From an uncultured Oscillibacter sp. (GTDB taxonomy: Bacteria > Bacillota > Clostridia > Oscillospirales > Oscillospiraceae), in contig CAKTMK010000016.1 in NCBI GenBank assembly GCA_934574045.1, positions 1 through 44,669 on the forward strand: a stretch of 44,669 nucleotides of DNA. Direction: 5' to 3'. Below are positions 9,600 through 15,981 of this stretch, one piece after another; the first letter of the stretch is position 1; each line of letters opens with the position of its first letter. The position numbers and the translations under genes are program-made. The notes under the pieces are model-generated. The model worked only from the letters and a program-made list of their open reading frames with translations, did no database searches and had not been told where the DNA came from.

Positions 9600-9929
9600 T
9601 CAGGCAAATGCCGTCCGCAGCAGGAGCATATAGAGGGCGGTCCCTCCGGCGATGGACAGCAGGACGTTTCCCTTCCACCGGTGCAGCAGGGCCACCGTCA
9701 GGATGGCGGCGGCCTCCGGGATTCCGTGGGGCGCGGCAGTGAAGGAGACGGAGCGCAGGCAGTACACCACCAGCAGGCCCATGGCTGCGGCGGGCAGCAC
9801 CTTGCCCAGATAGGAGACTACCTTCGGCACCGCCTTTCCCTCCGGGAACAGCAGGAACGGGAGCCATCTGGTGAGCTGCGCCCCCAGCGCCACGGCGGCG
9901 ATCATCGCAAGGATCTGAACGGGCGTCAT
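9600..9929 (-). CDS. azlD: AzlD-type branched-chain amino acid exporter subunit
   Basis: This 109-residue hydrophobic protein has about four membrane helices and the AzlD hallmark ALGAQLTRWLPFLLFP near residue 15. AzlD is the small partner of AzlC; together they export branched-chain amino acids or their analogues through the cytoplasmic membrane. The ATG overlaps the azlC stop by four bases (ATGA), so translation is coupled; a longer upstream reading runs inside azlC and is rejected. Length is normal for the family. Confidence 0.9.
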   Translation of the reverse strand: MTPVQILAMIAAVALGAQLTRWLPFLLFPEGKAVPKVVSYLGKVLPAAAMGLLVVYCLRSVSFTAAPHGIPEAAAILTVALLHRWKGNVLLSIAGGTALYMLLLRTAFA

Positions 9930-10633
9930 CGGCACAGCTTGTCCCTCCCCAAAAGCAGCGCCGCCACGATCAGCGCCATGGCGGGCAGCACCATGTTGTC
10001 CCCACCGAAGATCACGACGCTCACGGCGGCGGCAAACACGCCGATCACGCCCGCGGGCCGGTTCTCCGGCTTCTTCCACTGCTCCAGAAACAGAACCACG
10101 AACAGCGCCGTCAGCGCAAAGTCCAGTCCCGTGAAGTCAAAGGGCAGCAGGTGGCCCAGCACGCCGCCCAGCGCGGTGGCCCCCACCCAGTAGGCATAAT
10201 CCAGCAGCGAGATGGACAGGTAAAAATACTTCCGGTCCACCCCCGGCGGCGGCTCCACGGTGGACACCAGTGAAAACGTCTCGTCGCACAGGGTATAGAC
10301 CAGCGGGATGCGGGCCAGCCCCAGCCCGCGGTACTTTTCCAGCATGGAAAGCCCGTAAAAAAGATGGCGGGCGTTGACCATGCAGGAGAGGAAAAACGCC
10401 TGCGCCGGGTCAAAGGCGGCGGTCAGCAGGGAGATGGCGACAAACTGCATGCTGCCGCCGAAGCCGATGGCGCTCATCAGCGTGGACCAGACGGGGCCGT
10501 ACCCCTTGGAGGACATGAGAACGCCGTAGGCAACGCCGAGGAACAGAAATCCGGTCAAGACCGGGATGGTATGCGGAAAGGCCGCGCGCAGGGCAAGGCG
10601 GCGCGCCTGCCGCCGTTCGGAACGGGAACGCAT
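9926..10633 (-). CDS. azlC: AzlC family branched-chain amino acid exporter
   Basis: This 235-residue membrane protein has a positively charged N terminus (RSRSERRQARR) followed by hydrophobic helices and the AzlC signatures FLFLGVAYGVLM near residue 29, SMQFVAISLL near 61, NARHLFYGLSM near 87 and LCDETFSL near 115. It forms a two-component exporter with AzlD. It begins nine bases after a small SemiSWEET-like gene on the same strand, with which it is probably co-transcribed. No leucine-responsive regulator is encoded next to it. Confidence 0.92.
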   Translation of the reverse strand: MRSRSERRQARRLALRAAFPHTIPVLTGFLFLGVAYGVLMSSKGYGPVWSTLMSAIGFGGSMQFVAISLLTAAFDPAQAFFLSCMVNARHLFYGLSMLEKYRGLGLARIPLVYTLCDETFSLVSTVEPPPGVDRKYFYLSISLLDYAYWVGATALGGVLGHLLPFDFTGLDFALTALFVVLFLEQWKKPENRPAGVIGVFAAAVSVVIFGGDNMVLPAMALIVAALLLGRDKLCR

Positions 10634-10642
10634 AGTCCGGTC

Positions 10643-10924
10643 TCAGACCTCCGCGCCCTGCGCCCGCAGGCGGTCCAGCCGCCGGTTGCGGAAGTAGAGG
10701 ATCACGTCGGTCCCCACCATGCAGAAGTTCAGCACGTACAGGAAGAACACCCAGTCGAACTTTACCAGCATCTTGTTCAGCATCCCGCAGATATACCCCA
10801 CCTCGATGATGAGCAGGAACGCAAGGCTCTTGCCCACGGCGGAGCGGGTCCGCCACGACTTGAGGATGTTCATGGGCCACGAAAGGCCGAAGCACACCAG
10901 CATCATCGCTTCAAAAATACTCAT
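10643..10924 (-). CDS. Three-helix SemiSWEET/PQ-loop-like membrane protein
   Basis: This 93-residue protein has three predicted membrane helices (about residues 3-21, 33-53 and 58-78). The loop after helix 1, SWPMNILKSWRTRSAVGKSL, resembles the PQ-loop repeat seen in SemiSWEET sugar transporters (proline in helix 1, then a basic loop and KS-x-SL), but the classical PQ pair is replaced (here WPMN). SemiSWEETs work as dimers of three-helix units. The gene is just upstream of azlC-azlD, suggesting a joint transport role. Start is supported by AGGTGG six bases upstream. The family call is by motif reading only; it could be an unrelated small membrane protein. Confidence 0.7.
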   Translation of the reverse strand: MSIFEAMMLVCFGLSWPMNILKSWRTRSAVGKSLAFLLIIEVGYICGMLNKMLVKFDWVFFLYVLNFCMVGTDVILYFRNRRLDRLRAQGAEV

Positions 10925-10985
10925 CGGGAACCACCTGCTTTCTTTCTCTGATTTCCGTGCCCCCGGCAGGAGCGCCGCTCAGGCG

Positions 10986-11012
10986 GGAGCCGCGCCGAGT
11001 CGGCGCGGCTCC
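10986..11012. repeat. Perfect 13+1+13 inverted repeat after argS
   Basis: Two 13-base GC-rich arms are separated by one base, 16 bases past the argS stop. There is no T run on either side, so it is not a canonical intrinsic terminator; it may stabilise the argS mRNA end or slow polymerase before the azlCD unit. Confidence 0.7.
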
Positions 11013-11027
11013 GTGCGCGGGTCGAAT

Positions 11028-12773
11028 TTACATCTTCTCCGGCGCGTCCACGCCGATGAGCCGCAGACCGTTTTTCAGCACCGCGCGGGTGCAGTCCGCC
11101 AGCTTCAGCCGGGCGGCGGCCACATCGGCGGCCTCGCCCTTGATGCGGCAGACGGTGTAGAACCGATGGAAGCACCCGGCCAGTTCCTGCAGATACCGAT
11201 TGATGAAGGAGGGATCGTAGTCCCGGGCGGCGATGCGGACGATCTCGCAGAACTGGGCAAGCTGCTTGATGAGCGCCTGCTCCGTCTCGCCGCAGGCCAG
11301 CACCATGTCCACGTCCGCCGCGGCGGGAACGTGCAGGCCCTCGCCCTCCATGGCCCGCAGCAGCGAGCAGATGCGGGCGTGGGCGTATTCCACGTAATAG
11401 ATGGGATTCTCGCTGTCCTCCCGGACGGCAAGGCCCAGATCAAACTCCATCTGGGTGTCCGGCTTGGAGTTGAAGAACCACCGGGCCGCGTCCACCGGCA
11501 CCTCGTCCAGCAGATCGTGGAGGGAGATGGCCTTGCCGGTGCGCTTGGACATACGGACCGCCTCGCCGTCCCGCAGGAGCTTGACCAGCTGCATGAGCAC
11601 GATGTCCAGCTTCTCCGAGCCGTTCAGGCCCAGCGCGTCCAGCGCGCCCTTGAGCCGGGCCACATGGCCGTGGTGATCCGCGCCCCAGATGTTGATGACC
11701 CGGTCAAAGCCGCGGACGGCGAACTTGTTGCGGTGATAGGCGATGTCGGCGGCGAAATAGGTGTAAAACCCGTTGGCGCGGCGCAGCACGTCGTCCTTGA
11801 GGTCCAGCTTTTCGATGTCCGCTTCCTTTTTACCCGCCCTGCGCAGGTTGTCGGCCAGGATCTGGGCGGTCTTGAGCCACAGCGCGCCGTCCTTTTCATA
11901 GGTGAAGCCCGCCTTGGTGAGCTGCTCCACCGTGTCGGCCACAAAGCCGGACTCGTGCAGCGTGGACTCGTAGAACCACACGTCATAGTGGATCTTGTAC
12001 CGCTCCAGATCGGCCTTCATCTTCGGCAGGTTCACGTCCAAGCCGAACTGGGCCAGCTCCGCCCGGCGCGCGTCCGCGTCCGCGTCCGCCAGCGCGTCGC
12101 CATGGGCCTCGCGGTACGCCTGAGCAAGCTCGCGGATATCGTCGCCCTGATAGCCGTCCTCCGGGAAGGGCACGGCGTCCTCGCCCCGGATGAGCTGGAG
12201 ATAGCGGGCCTCGATGGACTGGGCAAACTTGTCGATCTGGTGGCCCGCGTCGTTCACGTAAAACTCCCGGGTCACGTCCGCGCCGCAGGCGGCAAGGACG
12301 GAGGCCAGTGTGTCGCCCAAAACGCCGCCGCGGGCGTTGCCCATGTGCATGGGGCCGGTGGGATTGGCGGAGACGAACTCCACCATGATCTTCTGGCCCT
12401 TCAGCCCGTCGGACGTGCCGTAGGCGTCCCCCTCCGTCTCCACAGCGGAGAGCACGTCCCGGAACCACGCCTTGCCCAGCCGGAAGTTCAGGAAGCCGGG
12501 TCCGGCGATCTCCGCGCTGTCAAAATAGCTGCCCGCCAGCTCCAGCCGGTCCAGCACCGCCTGCGCGATGGCCCGGGGCGGCTGGCGCAGCGCCTTGGAC
12601 GCCGCCAGCGCGAACGTGGTGGTAAAGTCGCCGTTTTTTGTATCCTTGGGGATCTCCACCGGCACGGCGGCGATCTCCGCCTCCGGCAGCGCCCCCTCCG
12701 CCGCGGCCGCGCGGTATGCCTTCAGCGTCAGTTCCGCCGCCTGCGTCTTTGCGTTCTGGATCATATGGATCAT
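11028..12773 (-). CDS. argS: Arginyl-tRNA synthetase
   Basis: This 581-residue class I synthetase charges tRNA(Arg) with arginine. The HIGH region reads ANPTGPMHMGNARGG near residue 125, the KMSKS-like segment MSKRTGKA near 370, and the C-terminal anticodon-binding DALR-type domain spans about residues 460-581. The N-terminal additional domain is present. Length is typical for Firmicutes. GAGGT lies nine bases before the ATG at 12773; the internal ATG nine bases later is less well placed. It follows ywiB on the same strand after 49 bases, the same gene order as in Bacillus subtilis. Confidence 0.96.
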   Translation of the reverse strand: MIHMIQNAKTQAAELTLKAYRAAAAEGALPEAEIAAVPVEIPKDTKNGDFTTTFALAASKALRQPPRAIAQAVLDRLELAGSYFDSAEIAGPGFLNFRLGKAWFRDVLSAVETEGDAYGTSDGLKGQKIMVEFVSANPTGPMHMGNARGGVLGDTLASVLAACGADVTREFYVNDAGHQIDKFAQSIEARYLQLIRGEDAVPFPEDGYQGDDIRELAQAYREAHGDALADADADARRAELAQFGLDVNLPKMKADLERYKIHYDVWFYESTLHESGFVADTVEQLTKAGFTYEKDGALWLKTAQILADNLRRAGKKEADIEKLDLKDDVLRRANGFYTYFAADIAYHRNKFAVRGFDRVINIWGADHHGHVARLKGALDALGLNGSEKLDIVLMQLVKLLRDGEAVRMSKRTGKAISLHDLLDEVPVDAARWFFNSKPDTQMEFDLGLAVREDSENPIYYVEYAHARICSLLRAMEGEGLHVPAAADVDMVLACGETEQALIKQLAQFCEIVRIAARDYDPSFINRYLQELAGCFHRFYTVCRIKGEAADVAAARLKLADCTRAVLKNGLRLIGVDAPEKM

Positions 12774-12822
12774 GGTCGTCGTACCTCTTTCATTGGTTTG
12801 ATGTGAAAAACGCGCCTGCGTC

Positions 12823-13287
12823 TCAGCCCTTGGGCCGGACGCGGATCTTAAAGAGATTCTTCCCCGTGGCGGTGTGCTCCACCGCGATGGAATATTTGAT
12901 CTCCAGAATGCCGCCCCGCTCCGTCAGGTTGTGGCGCAGGAAGCTGGTCTGGATATCCACGCTCAGCTCGCCGAAGGGCGTTTCATACAGCGAGGTGTGC
13001 TGCCGCCCCTCCTCAAAGATCATCTGGGAGTTGACCTTCCCCGTCCGGATCAGCCGCACCTGCGGCCCCCGCAGCTCAAAGGTGGTGGTGGTCCCCTCCA
13101 TGCCGGTCAGCTCGCTCTCCTCATAGCGCAGCAGCAGCCCGTCCGGCAGCAGCGTCATCGTCCCCTCGGTCATCAGCTCCGTGTTGTCCGGGTCGCAGCC
13201 GTCAAAATACTGTTCGCCCCGGACCGAGAGCATCACCGGCACGGGCGCCGGCTCAATATCGGTCGATGTCGATTTGATTGGCTCCAT
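12823..13287 (-). CDS. ywiB: DUF1934 (YwiB-like) beta-barrel protein
   Basis: This 154-residue protein belongs to the DUF1934 family, compact beta-barrels of unknown role. Seen are PVMLSVRGEQYFDG near residue 17, LRYEESE near 52, GTTTTFELRGPQVRLIRTGKVNSQMIFE around 65-92 and SFLRHNLTERGGILEIKYSI around 114-133, in the order expected for the family. It overlaps the end of murI by 35 bases and precedes argS, as ywiB does in Bacillus. AGGAGG lies nine bases before its ATG. Position suggests a housekeeping link with argS, but the function is not known. Confidence 0.85.
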   Translation of the reverse strand: MEPIKSTSTDIEPAPVPVMLSVRGEQYFDGCDPDNTELMTEGTMTLLPDGLLLRYEESELTGMEGTTTTFELRGPQVRLIRTGKVNSQMIFEEGRQHTSLYETPFGELSVDIQTSFLRHNLTERGGILEIKYSIAVEHTATGKNLFKIRVRPKG

Positions 13288-14068
13288 GTCTCAGATCCTC
13301 CTGAAGAAACCAGGACGCAGTCTCCTCAAAGCTCTCCGCCTGGTCGCTGACGTAATACGCGGCGGAGCCTTCGTGGCTCTCGTCGTTGCGCAGGTCCTGC
13401 GCCTTCAAGAGGCGCTTGAGCTCAAAGGCGGACTCCTCTCCCGCGGAGACCAGCTCCACCTCCGGCCCCATGACCCCGGCAATGATCTCCGTCAGCAGCG
13501 GATAGTGGGTGCAGCCAAGGATCAGCGTGTCGATCCCGGTGTCCCGCATCGGCTCCAGATACTCCCTGGCCACCGTTTCAATCACCGCGTCGCCCTTGCG
13601 GAAGCGGCCGTTTTCCACCAGCGGCACAAACAGCGGACACGCCTTGGTGAATACCTGAATCTCCGGGTCCAGCTCCGCCAGCAGCTTTTTATAGGCCCCG
13701 GCCCGGACGCTGGCCTGCGTCGCGATCATGCCGACCCGCTTGTTTTTCGTGATCTCCGCCGCCCGGCGGCAGGTCGGCTCCACCACGCCCACCACCGGCA
13801 GATCGTTTTCCGCCCGCAGCACGGGCAGCGACGTGGTGGACACGGTGCCGCAGGCGATGAGGATCGCCTTGAGGTCGAACGAGCGCAGAAAGCGCACGTC
13901 CTGCCGCGCATATTTCAGGATCGTCTCCCGGGAGCGTCCGCCGTAAGGGACGCGGGAGGTGTCTCCGAAGTAGATCAGGTCCTCCTCCGGCAAAATTTTC
14001 CGCAGGGAGCGGACGGCGGTCAGCCCGCCGAGGCCGGAGTCAAATACGCCGATGGGTCGTTTATCCAT
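13253..14068 (-). CDS. murI: Glutamate racemase
   Basis: This 271-residue enzyme interconverts L- and D-glutamate to supply D-Glu for peptidoglycan. The N-terminal signature GVFDSGLGGLT, the segment YFGDTSRVPYG, the first catalytic cysteine in ACGTVSTTSLP and the second in LGCTHYPLL are all present. The first cysteine motif deviates from the usual ACNTASA: the Asn is Gly and the following residues are VSTT. The ATG at 14068 has GGAGG seven bases upstream, so the in-frame TTG at 14083 is rejected. It opens a unit murI-ywiB-argS with a clear promoter and a leader hairpin. Confidence 0.92.
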   Translation of the reverse strand: MDKRPIGVFDSGLGGLTAVRSLRKILPEEDLIYFGDTSRVPYGGRSRETILKYARQDVRFLRSFDLKAILIACGTVSTTSLPVLRAENDLPVVGVVEPTCRRAAEITKNKRVGMIATQASVRAGAYKKLLAELDPEIQVFTKACPLFVPLVENGRFRKGDAVIETVAREYLEPMRDTGIDTLILGCTHYPLLTEIIAGVMGPEVELVSAGEESAFELKRLLKAQDLRNDESHEGSAAYYVSDQAESFEETASWFLQEDLRHGANQIDIDRY

Positions 14069-14098
14069 GCAGAAAGCCTCCAAATCTGCCGCTGGGGC

Positions 14099-14120
14099 GG
14101 CTGTATTTTATGATACAGCC
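14099..14120 (-). promoter_or_regulatory. Hairpin in the murI leader
   Basis: GGCTGTAT and ATACAGCC form a perfect 8-bp inverted repeat with a 6-base spacer between the murI start site and its Shine-Dalgarno. It lacks a T run in the gene direction, so it may be an operator or an mRNA 5' stabiliser. Confidence 0.55.
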
Positions 14121-14131
14121 TTAACTTGAAC

Positions 14132-14160
14132 ATTATACTATGGATATTGGAACCCGGCAA
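14132..14160 (-). promoter_or_regulatory. Sigma-A promoter of murI-ywiB-argS
   Basis: On the minus strand TTGCCG (14155-14160) and a perfect TATAAT (14132-14137) are 17 bp apart. Confidence 0.82.
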
Positions 14161-14199
14161 GACAGATTTTAGCCTTTTTTCCCGGTTTTTTTGGTGGCA

Positions 14200-14230
14200 T
14201 TTCAGCCTCGGATTTGATATAATGCTGAAA
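14200..14230 (+). promoter_or_regulatory. Extended -10 promoter flanked by a palindrome
   Basis: TGATATAAT (14215-14223) is a perfect extended -10 without a good -35. It sits between the 7-base arms TTTCAGC (14200-14206) and GCTGAAA (14224-14230), a plausible operator for an unknown repressor of the following gene. Confidence 0.6.
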
Positions 14231-14270
14231 GGATCGAATGGCGCAGCAGAATGCACGGGAGGTGTTTGCC

Positions 14271-14684
14271 GTGAAGATCGAACTGACGGATCAGCAGTAT
14301 CGCTATCTGCTGGATCTGGTATACATAGGGAACTGGGTCGTCAACTCCACGCGGGAGAACGACCGCATTCAGGAATACGATCAGGTGGAGAGCCTGATCT
14401 TTTCCCACTGTCCCGCCCACGGGATGGGGAAGCTGGCCGAGCGGCTGGACGGGGAGATCATCCCCTCCCGCGCGTTTGCCGACGGCGGGATCCACGAGGC
14501 CATCGCGGATTATGAGGACGCGGTGTTTTATGAGATCCTCGCGGAGGAGCTGGCTCTGCGGGACATGGATGGCGAACCCATGACCCGGGAAAACTACAAC
14601 GCGCTGATGCAGCGCATCGACGACTACATGGGCGAATTTGAGGAGCACGGGACCGACCGCATAACGGTGGATCTGGACGAATAA
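14271..14684 (+). CDS. Protein of unknown function, 137 aa
   Basis: I do not recognise this acidic, soluble protein. It is predicted mostly helical (KIELTDQQYRYLLDLVYIGNW, EYEDAVFYEILAEELALRD-like segments, EENYNALMQRIDDYMGEF-like C terminus). An ATG at 14238 is in frame, but it would lie only a few bases after the transcription start; the GTG at 14271 has GGGAGG eight bases before it and is preferred. DUF362 follows after 43 bases without a terminator, so the two are probably co-transcribed. No function is proposed. Confidence 0.75.
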   Translation: MKIELTDQQYRYLLDLVYIGNWVVNSTRENDRIQEYDQVESLIFSHCPAHGMGKLAERLDGEIIPSRAFADGGIHEAIADYEDAVFYEILAEELALRDMDGEPMTRENYNALMQRIDDYMGEFEEHGTDRITVDLDE

Positions 14685-14727
14685 GCGGGGAAACGGAAAA
14701 ACAGAGGATACGGGGAGGACGAGGGCA

Positions 14728-15846
14728 ATGGCTGAAAAGGCGAAGGTCTATTTCGCGGACTTCCGTGCGCCGAGCTGGCGGGAGAATCTGCCCCAGAAGC
14801 TGGCGCGGCTGATGATGACCGCGGGCTTCGGCGAGATCGACATGGACGGGAAATTCGTAGCCATCAAGATCCACTTCGGCGAGCCGGGAAATCTGGCGTA
14901 TCTGCGGCCCAACTGGGCCAGAGCCGTGGCGGATCTGGTGAAGTCTCAGGGCGGAAAGCCGTTTCTGACCGACTGCAACACGCTGTATATCGGCGGGCGG
15001 AAAAACGCGCTGGATCACATTGAATCTGCCTATGTCAACGGTTTCACGCCCTACTCCACCGGCTGCCACATCCTCATCGGCGACGGGCTGAAGGGCAGCG
15101 ACGAGGTCTGCGTGCCGGTGCGGGGCGGCGAATACGTGAAGGAGGCCAAGATCGGCCGGGCCATCATGGACGCGGACGTGTTCGTGACGCTGACCCACTT
15201 CAAGGGCCACGAGCAGGCCGGCATGGGCGGCTGCCTGAAAAACATCGGCATGGGCTGCGGCTCCCGGGCTGGCAAGATGGAAATGCACAGCTCCGGAAAG
15301 CCCCATGTGGAGCAGGAGCTGTGCGTCGGCTGCGGCGCGTGCGCCAGGATCTGCGCCCACGGCGCGCCCAGCATCACGGACCGCAAGGCCAGCATCGACC
15401 ACGCCAAATGCGTGGGCTGCGGCCGGTGCCTTGCCGTGTGTCCCAAGGACGCGGTGCAGAACGACTATGACGAAGCGCCCGCCATTCTGAACAAGAAGAT
15501 CGCGGAATACAGCAAGGCGGTGGTGGACGGGCGGCCCTGCTTTCACGTTTCGCTGGTGGTGGACGTGTCCCCCTGCTGCGACTGCCACGGGGAAAACGAC
15601 GTGCCCATCACGCCGGACGTGGGAATGTTCGCCTCCTTTGACCCGGTGGCGCTGGACCAAGCCTGCGCCGACGCGGTGAACGCCCAGCCGGCCCTGCCCG
15701 GCTCCGTCCTGTTTGACGAGGGACACGACGCCGCCTGCCCCGACCATCTCACCGCCGCCCACGCGGACACGGACTGGCGCGTGTGTCTGGAGCACGCGGA
15801 GAAGCTGGGCCTCGGCGTGCGGGAGTACGAGCTTATTAAGATCTGA
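14728..15846 (+). CDS. DUF362 protein with two [4Fe-4S] ferredoxin motifs
   Basis: This 372-residue protein has the DUF362 fold (residues about 1-185 and 275-340; signatures KIHFGEPGNLAYLRP, FLTDCNTLY, THFKGHEQAGMGGCLKN) with an inserted bacterial ferredoxin domain at about 190-245. The two cluster motifs are CVGCGACARICAHGA and CVGCGRCLAVCPKDA, each CxxCxxCxxxC. Members are widespread in anaerobes, and their reaction is not established; an electron-transfer or cofactor role is likely. A GGGGAGGACGAGGG stretch precedes the ATG. A strong terminator follows. Confidence 0.92.
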   Translation: MAEKAKVYFADFRAPSWRENLPQKLARLMMTAGFGEIDMDGKFVAIKIHFGEPGNLAYLRPNWARAVADLVKSQGGKPFLTDCNTLYIGGRKNALDHIESAYVNGFTPYSTGCHILIGDGLKGSDEVCVPVRGGEYVKEAKIGRAIMDADVFVTLTHFKGHEQAGMGGCLKNIGMGCGSRAGKMEMHSSGKPHVEQELCVGCGACARICAHGAPSITDRKASIDHAKCVGCGRCLAVCPKDAVQNDYDEAPAILNKKIAEYSKAVVDGRPCFHVSLVVDVSPCCDCHGENDVPITPDVGMFASFDPVALDQACADAVNAQPALPGSVLFDEGHDAACPDHLTAAHADTDWRVCLEHAEKLGLGVREYELIKI

Positions 15847-15887
15847 CCGGCCCGCGGGGACACCTTCCCGCCTGCGAAAATATCTGT

Positions 15888-15926
15888 GAAAAAGCGGAGG
15901 ACTGCCGGCCGGCAGTCCTCCGTTTT
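15888..15926. terminator. Bidirectional terminator, 28-bp perfect palindrome
   Basis: Fourteen-base arms meet with no spacer (15895-15922) and are followed by TTTT and preceded by AAAAA. It ends the DUF362 unit and the converging permease-SLH chimera. Confidence 0.88.
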
Positions 15927-15981
15927 CTGCGCGCCGGAGCCTTGGAAAAACTCTGACGCGCTTTGCCGCCCGCAGGCGGTT

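Noticed and set aside
10719..12806. A 695-codon open frame on the plus strand
   Set aside because: It is antisense to argS and the SemiSWEET-like gene and has no ribosome-binding site or recognisable domain.
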